Assembly (NCBI RefSeq): GCF_003428695.1
Contig: NZ_QURH01000316.1
Location: 1-64,000, forward strand
DNA length: 64,000 nt
Reading direction: 5' to 3'
Source of the DNA: Actinomadura logoneensis
Lineage (GTDB): Bacteria > Actinomycetota > Actinomycetes > Streptosporangiales > Streptosporangiaceae
Shown: one piece after another, positions 58,764-64,000 of the stretch
How positions within the stretch are numbered: the stretch's first letter is position 1
How the letters are laid out: each line of letters starts with the position of its first letter
Notes under the pieces: generated by a model
The model's database searches: none
Told to the model about the DNA's origin: nothing
What the model saw: the letters and a program-made list of their open reading frames with translations, nothing else
Program-made: the position numbers and the translations under genes

Positions 58764-59731
58764 GGAGGAGGGAGCGTTCTGGGCATTCGCCGCCGTCGAG
58801 GTCCTGCGTCTGACGGGCATCCGCGACGAGGAGCTCCTGGAGCTGACCCACCGCAGCATCACCCAATACCGAATCCCGTCCACCGGCGAGATCGTTCCGT
58901 TGCTCCAGATCGCTCCGTCCAAGACCGACACAGAGCGTCTCCTGCTGGTCAGTCCGGAACTGGCGGACGTCCTGTCGGTCCGTCGGCTACGCGGCCCGGC
59001 TGGAGCGATCCCGCTGGCGCCGTTCTACGACGTCCGTGAGAAGGTCTGGGACCCACCGATGCCGCTGCTGTTTCAGTGGCAAATCGGAACCGAGCACTGG
59101 GCCTTCACCCCACGTGCCTGCGCACGCTGTTGATCGGTGCGATCGCGGCCACCGGGCTCGCCGATGCCGCTGGCGCACCGCTCACGATCTCCCCGCACGA
59201 CTTCAGGAGGATCTTTGTCACCGACGCCATCATGAACGGCCTTCCACCGCACATCGCCCAGGTGATCTGCGGGCTAGAACATTGATACAACGATGGGTTA
59301 CATGGCCGTCTACCCGGCCGAGACAATCGAGGCGCACAGGGCGTTTATCGCCCGCCGCTGGACCACTCGGCCCAGCGAGGAATACCGGACTTCCACCGAG
59401 GAGGAGTGGGACTCCTTCCTCGCGCACTTCGAGAAACGCAAGGTATCCATCGGAACCTGCGGCTGCGCCTTTTCCACCCCCGTGTTCATGAACACGCTTG
59501 TGTCGGATGTGCACTCCTCAGGCCGGACCCGGCCCAATGGGACCGCCTCGAGGAGATCCGCGACAACCTCATCGCCCGCATCGCCGAAGCCGAACGCGAA
59601 GGCTGGCTCGGTGAGGTTGAAGGGTCCGCGTCAGCCTGGCCGGAGCGGAAGACGAGCTCGCGCAGGTCACCAGACGCCCAGCCAGTGCATCGGTCGCCCT
59701 CCCGGTGCCGACTCCCCGAAGGGAGCCGTGA
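58764..59731 (+). pseudogene. Frameshifted tyrosine site-specific integrase
   Basis: At least three frames must be joined. Frame 1: AFAAVEVLRLTGIRDEELLE (catalytic Arg) and LQIAPSKTDTERLLLVSPEL (Lys). Frame 2 from about 59110: LRTLLIGAIAATGLADAAG and SPHDFRRIFVTDAIMNGLPP (HxxR). Frame 3 from about 59285: TMGYMAVYPAETIEAHRAF (Tyr region). A last shift near 59470 gives VHEHACVGCALLRPDPAQWD, NLIARIAEAEREGWLGEVEG and stop at 59729. These together match long actinobacterial integrases. The N-terminal half is missing. Confidence 0.78.
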
Positions 59732-59784
59732 GCATGACCGGGATGACGGAGTCTGCGCCAAGGGGACGAAGCGTCGGTGTTTCA

Positions 59785-60348
59785 CTATGCGCCGGAGGAC
59801 AGTCGGCTTGCGGCCTGGTCCCATGGCTGAGGCTCGACCAGGTCGTCGTCGTCCCTGTCGAAGGCATCCTCCTCGAACCAGCCCGTCCCCGCGAGCCATG
59901 TCTCCAGCCACGCTGCGAGGCCGGCGGAGTCGACGAACCAACACTGGTCCCACGATCCGCCGCTATACGGGTTCGGCTCGAAGAGCAGGACCTGACCGTC
60001 CTCACCGAGACAATCAACGCCTGCGTACATGGCACAGCCCCAGGTCAGGATCGGTACGGCGCCTTCGGGCCACGCCGGGTGCTCCACGCCAACGGACGCC
60101 TTACGTCGCGTCAGGTATTCGCTGACGACGCTGGAGCCCGGACCAAGCAGCGGCAGCAGTCGGTAGTCAGGGCCGAAGCCGCCGTCAGCGACCTCGCGAT
60201 ACAGGCGCGCAAGTAGGGGATGCAGCGCGAAGCCCAGTTGCCCCTCGGCCTCCGCAATCTGGGCATCGCCGACAGGCGCGGGAAGGTCCTCGTTGTCCGA
60301 TGCGGCCCGGCTGGCGACGCGTTGCACGAGGTCATCAATGTCGGTCAT
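59785..60348 (-). CDS. SUKH/SMI1-KNR4-type protein
   Basis: 187 aa. IAEAEGQLGFALHPLLARLY and EVADGGFGPDYRLLPLLGPG are the SUKH opening (xxE..LG..LP..hR.h...NGG.GP); LFEPNPYSGGSWDQCWFVDS and AAWLETWLAGTGWFEEDAFD complete it. Many SUKH proteins are immunity proteins for polymorphic toxins; no toxin is next to it, so it may be an orphan. ATG 60348 selected. Confidence 0.8.
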   Translation of the reverse strand: MTDIDDLVQRVASRAASDNEDLPAPVGDAQIAEAEGQLGFALHPLLARLYREVADGGFGPDYRLLPLLGPGSSVVSEYLTRRKASVGVEHPAWPEGAVPILTWGCAMYAGVDCLGEDGQVLLFEPNPYSGGSWDQCWFVDSAGLAAWLETWLAGTGWFEEDAFDRDDDDLVEPQPWDQAASRLSSGA

Positions 60349-60653
60349 GACCGTGATGCTGTCAGAGCCCGCCGACATGCCGACGGCCAAGGCCGCGGGG
60401 CGGACTGCCCGGTTTCGGCAGGTCGGGCGCGGGGCTCTCATTGGATCGGCGGTGGGGGCGGAGTCGACCGATTCCGCCCCTACGGTTGATCGGCCGCCGG
60501 ACCCAGGACATGTCGATTTCCGGAGTGGGCTGCACGGATGATCGAGGTCCTCTACACGGATTCCTGTAGGTGGGCGGATATGGTCACGTTCGGCAAGGCG
60601 CGATCAGCGGCCTGAGCGGGTGTCTGCGGGTGGCGGGCATGAGCGGGGCCTGT
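60349..60653. other. Gene-poor gap
   Basis: 305 bp between two minus-strand genes. I see no coding signal or structured element. Confidence 0.4.
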
Positions 60654-61754
60654 TCACTGCCGATCGCTTTTCTCGCCGGTCATCGCGTCGTCGTGGCCGG
60701 CGCCGGGCGCGGCGAACTCCAGCATCCGGGCGCCTTCGGTCTCGACCTCGGCGCGTTCGGTGGCGGTCAGCGGCCGGAACGGGTCGATCTCCAAAGTCGC
60801 TGACGTTCTGCCCCGGTGGAGTTTCCAGGCGCCCGTCACCTGTCCGTCCACCAGGAATGTGGCGCGCATCCCGTTGCGGGTCATGACTTGTTTGCGGGCC
60901 TCCTGCGAGATCACGCGGGTGCGGTCGGCGTGGGAGGCCAGCAGGTTGTCGTACTCGGGCAAGAAGCGAACCGGCGCGGGGGCGTCGGCGCCGGGGCGTG
61001 GTGCGTCCGGCAGGTCGAACAGCTCCACCCCGCGCTCGTCGCGGAAGACCGCCAGTTGCGGTCGTAGTCTGTCCAGGACGGGACGCAGCCGAGTCCGGCC
61101 GGCCCATGTCTGCACATCGGCGACCGAGGCCGGGCCGAACGCGGCGAGGTAGCGCAGCACTATGTGTTCGCAGTCGGCGGCGGGGGCCGGTTCGGCTCCG
61201 GTCCAGCCGTCGGCCGTCGCGTACCGGGTGGTGCCGCCGATGCCCCAGACGGCGCGTGGCGGCACCTGAACCAGCGGCACAAGGTTGCGCACCACGGTGG
61301 CGAGCGCGTGGGGCTGGTGATCGGGCCACCGCTCGTGCAGCGCCGCCCTCAGCTCCTTGGGGGTGAGGTGCCGTGCGTCCAGCAGCGCCCGGCCCGACGC
61401 GGCCACGGCCACACGGTCCAGACCGGTCAGGACCGCTCCGAACGCGGTGTCCAGTTCGCGGTCGAGCGCGGGCTGCGCCCACGGCCGCAATGAGCGGTAG
61501 TCTGCCGCGGTGACCAGGTGGACGGTGCTGCGCATCAGCGCGATCCGCACCAGGCGGCGCTGGGTCAGCGCGTCGGCCAGGTCGGCGGTACCGAAGCTCC
61601 GCAACCTGCTCCAGAGCCCGAAGTAGGGCGCATACGGCGCCTGCGCTTGCATGCCGACCAGCCAGGTGACCGCCTCCTCTGCGGTCGCGTCGGCCCGTTC
61701 CAGCAGCCACTGACGGGCCAGCAGGGCTCTCCCCAACTCCCGTTGCCCCAGCAT
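60654..61754 (-). CDS. Winged helix DNA-binding domain protein (HTH_42, YcaQ/AlkX-like)
   Basis: 366 aa. RLVRIALMRSTVHLVTAADY, TPKELRAALHERWPDHQPHA, YLAAFGPASVADVQTWAGRT and RFLPEYDNLLASHADRTRV are the PF06224 landmarks. Relatives include DNA glycosylases that act on crosslinks (AlkX/YcaQ), but most actinobacterial members are uncharacterised. ATG 61754 with AAGGTGG upstream. Confidence 0.87.
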   Translation of the reverse strand: MLGQRELGRALLARQWLLERADATAEEAVTWLVGMQAQAPYAPYFGLWSRLRSFGTADLADALTQRRLVRIALMRSTVHLVTAADYRSLRPWAQPALDRELDTAFGAVLTGLDRVAVAASGRALLDARHLTPKELRAALHERWPDHQPHALATVVRNLVPLVQVPPRAVWGIGGTTRYATADGWTGAEPAPAADCEHIVLRYLAAFGPASVADVQTWAGRTRLRPVLDRLRPQLAVFRDERGVELFDLPDAPRPGADAPAPVRFLPEYDNLLASHADRTRVISQEARKQVMTRNGMRATFLVDGQVTGAWKLHRGRTSATLEIDPFRPLTATERAEVETEGARMLEFAAPGAGHDDAMTGEKSDRQ

Positions 61755-61821
61755 CTGTGCCACCTTGCCCCCCTCTCCGTCCACATCGCTGGGGCGGCCA
61801 ATGCCGCCCCAGCATCGTTGA

Positions 61822-62664
61822 TCAGCCGCCGAAGTCGGCCCGGTGATCCGCGGCCCACCGGGCGTAGGTCCGCGCGGGGTGCCCGGTGATCTGTTCGATG
61901 ACGTCGTTGACCGGCGCGGGCTTGCCGACCGCCTGCGCCATGAGAGCGAACAGCGCGGCCAGGAACTCGGGGTCCATGAACTGGCTCATCTGCTCCAGGA
62001 CGGGCTCCGGGTCGAGGTCCTCGACGGTGAGCGGGCGCCCCAGCGTCTCCCCGAGGATGCGGACCTGCTGTGTCTGGGTCAGCGACTCGGGGCCGGTCAA
62101 GTCGTAGGCCCGCCCCGCGTGCCCGCCGCCGATCAGGATCCGCGCGGCCACCTCGGCGACGTCCCGCTCGTGCACGGCACTGAAGGCCGCTTCGGTGTAA
62201 GGCGCGCGAATGACGTCACCGCCCTGGAGCTGCATCGCGAACGTCAACGAGTTGATCGCTGGGAAGAGCAGCCGCAGGAACGTCCACTCGATTCCGGACG
62301 CCTCGACGGCCCGCTCGACGTCGCGGTGGTACTGGGCGATCACGTCAGGCTGCCGCTCGGCGCCCGGGACGACCGCCCCCGAGGACAGGAACACCAGCCG
62401 ACGCACCCCGGCCCGGCCCGCACCCGCCAGCAGCGGAGCGACATCCATCCCGTACTGCAGAACCAGGAAGGCGGCCTCGACGCCGGCCAACGCCGCCGGC
62501 AGCGTCTCGGGCTTGGTCAGATCGGCCCGGACGACGTCGACTTCCTGCGGGAGCCCGGCCCGCTCCGGAGTCCGGGTCAGCGCCCGCACCGGGGCACCCG
62601 CGGCGACCAACTCCTCAACCGCCTGACGTCCGAAGTGAGCCGTGGCGCCGATGACGAGGTACAT
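61822..62664 (-). CDS. NmrA-family NAD(P)-binding protein
   Basis: 280 aa. MYLVIGATAHFGRQAVEELV is the Rossmann motif, then VRRLVFLSSGAVVPGAERQP, and the end ITGHPARTYARWAADHRADF is the family's usual C-terminus. Oxidoreductase or redox sensor. 63 bp downstream of the truncated hydrolase on the same strand. Confidence 0.9.
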   Translation of the reverse strand: MYLVIGATAHFGRQAVEELVAAGAPVRALTRTPERAGLPQEVDVVRADLTKPETLPAALAGVEAAFLVLQYGMDVAPLLAGAGRAGVRRLVFLSSGAVVPGAERQPDVIAQYHRDVERAVEASGIEWTFLRLLFPAINSLTFAMQLQGGDVIRAPYTEAAFSAVHERDVAEVAARILIGGGHAGRAYDLTGPESLTQTQQVRILGETLGRPLTVEDLDPEPVLEQMSQFMDPEFLAALFALMAQAVGKPAPVNDVIEQITGHPARTYARWAADHRADFGG

Positions 62665-62726
62665 GGGGGTTCCTTTTCGTGTGAATTTATGGGGTCTGAA
62701 GGGGGCTGCCGACAACCGGTGGCGGA

Positions 62727-63014
62727 TCAGCGAACCTTGCCGAAGAACTGCCAGATGTCTCCGACGAGCAGATCGGGGGCGTCGTGCGCGGGGAAGTGGC
62801 TGCCCCGGTCATAGACCTTCAAGGAGAGGATGTTGGTGTGGTCGCGTTCGGCGAGCGTCCGGATGGACGGGAGGTCCCACGCGACCTCGGCCAGGCCGAG
62901 GGGCACTGTGGTCGGCCCGGACACGCAGGTGCCCCGGCCGTTCGACTTCTGTTGTACGGCGGCCGCCGCCGCGTCCTCATAGTCGTTCGTCATGGTCATC
63001 AACGTAGGATCCAT
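62727..63014 (-). pseudogene. Truncated epoxide hydrolase-type C-terminus
   Basis: 95 aa open frame. PTTVPLGLAEVAWDLPSIRT and NILSLKVYDRGSHFPAHDAP then DLLVGDIWQFFGKVR are the last third of EH-type alpha/beta hydrolases, with the catalytic His in GSHF. The nucleophile domain is missing, so the piece cannot be an active enzyme. Confidence 0.65.
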
Positions 63015-63154
63015 TTAGGCAGGGTTCGTTCCTAATGAAGCGGCGGACTCCGAAGAACGTTGGAGACCTCGGCGCGGCTGCTGCGCCTCGGCGACGGCGC
63101 CGCGCTGCCGCCCCTGCGGCTCGACGGCCGGAGGCGTCTGTAGTCCACACGACT

Positions 63155-63430
63155 TCAGGACACCCCGTCAGCCCACAGTCCCCTGCGCACCCGACAACCA
63201 CCCAGCTCACCCGTGCACGCGCCTTCGGACATGCACAGCCGCCAGGAGTAGCGCCGCTCGTCCCGGCGCGCGGACACCACCAGCTCCCGAGTGACCAGCT
63301 CCAGTTCGGACGCGAGCCAACGGGCGGCGTCGAGCTCGGCCAGGACCGGATCATCAGGGAGGGCGCGAGACAGGGCGGTCCGCGCGCGTACGAAACGGCG
63401 CAGGGCCGTCCGAAGGCGACCCGCGGTCAT
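63155..63430 (-). CDS. Small hypothetical protein
   Basis: 91 aa: RLRTALRRFVRARTALSRAL, DAARWLASELELVTRELVVS, then a Cys-bearing end CMSEGACTGELGGCRVRRGL. Helical N-terminal half reads protein-like. A 7-codon open frame with a GGAGG site ends in a TGA overlapping this ATG (CGATGA), a possible coupling leader. No family recognised. Confidence 0.45.
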   Translation of the reverse strand: MTAGRLRTALRRFVRARTALSRALPDDPVLAELDAARWLASELELVTRELVVSARRDERRYSWRLCMSEGACTGELGGCRVRRGLWADGVS

Positions 63431-63540
63431 CGGGGCGGTGAAGAGGCCATGCCTCCACTGAAACCTAGTTTCAACACTTAAGACACCGTTCCCGGGGCAA
63501 GCGTCCAGCCCTCGCGGTGTCTTGCCGGCGTATTCCGGTC

Positions 63541-63720
63541 GTCCCCCTACCTGGACGCCGCCGTCAAACAGATCCGCAAGGGCGGCTTCCCCGCCACCGA
63601 CGCCATGTGCGCCCGGCTCTCACCCATCGCCTACGAGCACATCAACTTCCTGGGCCGCTGCGCCTTCACCGCGCCGACCCCAAGGCGGGCCTGCGCCCCT
63701 TCCACGACTCCACCACCGAG
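63541..63720 (+). mobile_element. Tn3-family transposase C-terminal remnant
   Basis: SPYLDAAVKQIRKGGFPATD followed by ARLSPIAYEHINFLGRCAFT is the usual end of Tn3-type transposases (YLDAAV...DvARLSPL...HINmLGRYsF). The frame then shifts and ends DPKAGLRPFHDSTTEA stop. Only about 60 codons remain and no terminal repeats are seen. Confidence 0.7.
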
Positions 63721-63998
63721 GCGTAGCCACCCGCCGAACACCGGCCAGGCCCGACACGCACTCCCACGTGCGCCTGTCGGGCCGGCCTAGGCGTAGGACG
63801 GGAGGTAGGGAGCGTACGCAGGCGCGCACGACCGTGCAGAGCGCTCGCACGACCGCTGAGCAACAGGCCCAGCAGATCCGTAGGGAAGCTGCCGAGCAGG
63901 TCCGCGCGGCCCCGGCCACTGGTACAGATCGGCACCCGCGTGTCCGGATGCAGCACGTGATACACCCCGTACTCATCGAACCCGGTCATGGTGAACAC
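63666..63998 (-). CDS. Hypothetical fragment at right edge
   Basis: 110-aa frame whose first part (MTGFDEYGVYHVLHPDTRVP, ICTSGRGRADLLGSF) has protein-like character, while the tail overlaps the transposase remnant on the other strand and looks like read-through. It may continue beyond the window. Low support. Confidence 0.3.
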   Translation of the reverse strand: MFTMTGFDEYGVYHVLHPDTRVPICTSGRGRADLLGSFPTDLLGLLLSGRASALHGRARLRTLPTSRPTPRPARQAHVGVRVGPGRCSAGGYASVVESWKGRRPALGSAR

Positions 63999-64000
63999 CG

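Noticed and set aside
1-64000. tRNA, rRNA or CRISPR array
   Set aside because: No acceptor/T-loop pattern (GGTTCRANNCC-type) with matching stems, no rRNA core sequence and no spaced direct repeats were seen by eye; a tRNAscan or CRISPR finder run would be decisive.

Overview
The window is high-GC DNA with actinomycete-style genes: many GTG/TTG starts, ATGA/GTGA stop-start overlaps, and DUF1707, CGNR zinc-finger, ECF sigma, twin-arginine and Ser/Thr kinase proteins. It comes from a filamentous-type actinomycete; I would guess a Streptosporangiales or Streptomyces-like genome, but the sequence does not fix the genus.

Region 1 (1-17.75 kb) is a biosynthetic gene cluster and the most interesting part. 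On the minus strand a tightly coupled operon runs sulfotransferase, SDR, encapsulin/HK97-fold shell protein, transketolase N-half, transketolase C-half (cut by the left edge). The shell protein inside a biosynthetic operon matches what has been called a family 3 or natural-product encapsulin. Around it lie a KAS III-like acyltransferase, a LanB-type protein without an elimination domain, an acyl-adenylating ligase with a six-fold VSDP[T/N] N-terminal repeat, an asparagine synthetase, an esterase, a stand-alone adenylation domain, an acyl-CoA-dehydrogenase-type flavoprotein, a carrier protein and a TrpB-like PLP enzyme lacking the usual catalytic Glu. The adenylation domain, flavoprotein and carrier protein look like the RedM/RedW/RedO (PltF/PltE/PltL, CloN4/N3/N5) set that turns L-proline into pyrrole-2-carboxyl thioester. 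A KAS III-like protein also transfers that pyrrole acyl group in clorobiocin-type pathways (CloN2). My working picture is a pyrrole-containing amino-acid-derived product, sulfated or made through a PAPS step, with part of the pathway possibly inside a protein shell. Three cluster enzymes carry disordered-looking terminal extensions that are candidate cargo-loading tails.

Region 2 (17.8-31.5 kb) is ordinary chromosome: a DUF4097 protein with a divergent HTH regulator, CGNR regulator, GNAT, alpha/beta hydrolase, a two-domain VOC protein, a structured 137-bp inverted-repeat element in front of a DUF1062 gene, a secreted beta-helix protein, a class V aminotransferase, a DUF2089/SHOCT/DUF1707 group, YchJ, a secreted GH25 muramidase, and a ROK regulator-GH15 glucosidase-small membrane protein group.

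Region 3 (31.5-47.7 kb) holds oxidoreductases with local regulators (LysR, MarR with a clear operator, ArsR with a clear operator), a secreted HET-C/CinY-like protein, an EF-hand protein, and a compact four-gene operon (methyltransferase, FemX/peptidogalycan-like protein, small ABM-like protein, PPOX flavin protein). An ECF sigma factor with a SnoaL-like tail and a SgcJ-like protein follow.

Region 4 (47.9-64 kb) is more accessory: a serine hydrolase, a protease remnant, a MerR-MFS pair, a membrane-anchored Ser/Thr kinase, and a GlxA-type AraC regulator divergent from a DJ-1/PfpI-membrane protein operon. It ends in a decayed tract with a frameshifted tyrosine integrase, a SUKH-type protein, a truncated epoxide hydrolase and a Tn3 transposase remnant. 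I saw no rRNA, tRNA or CRISPR array.
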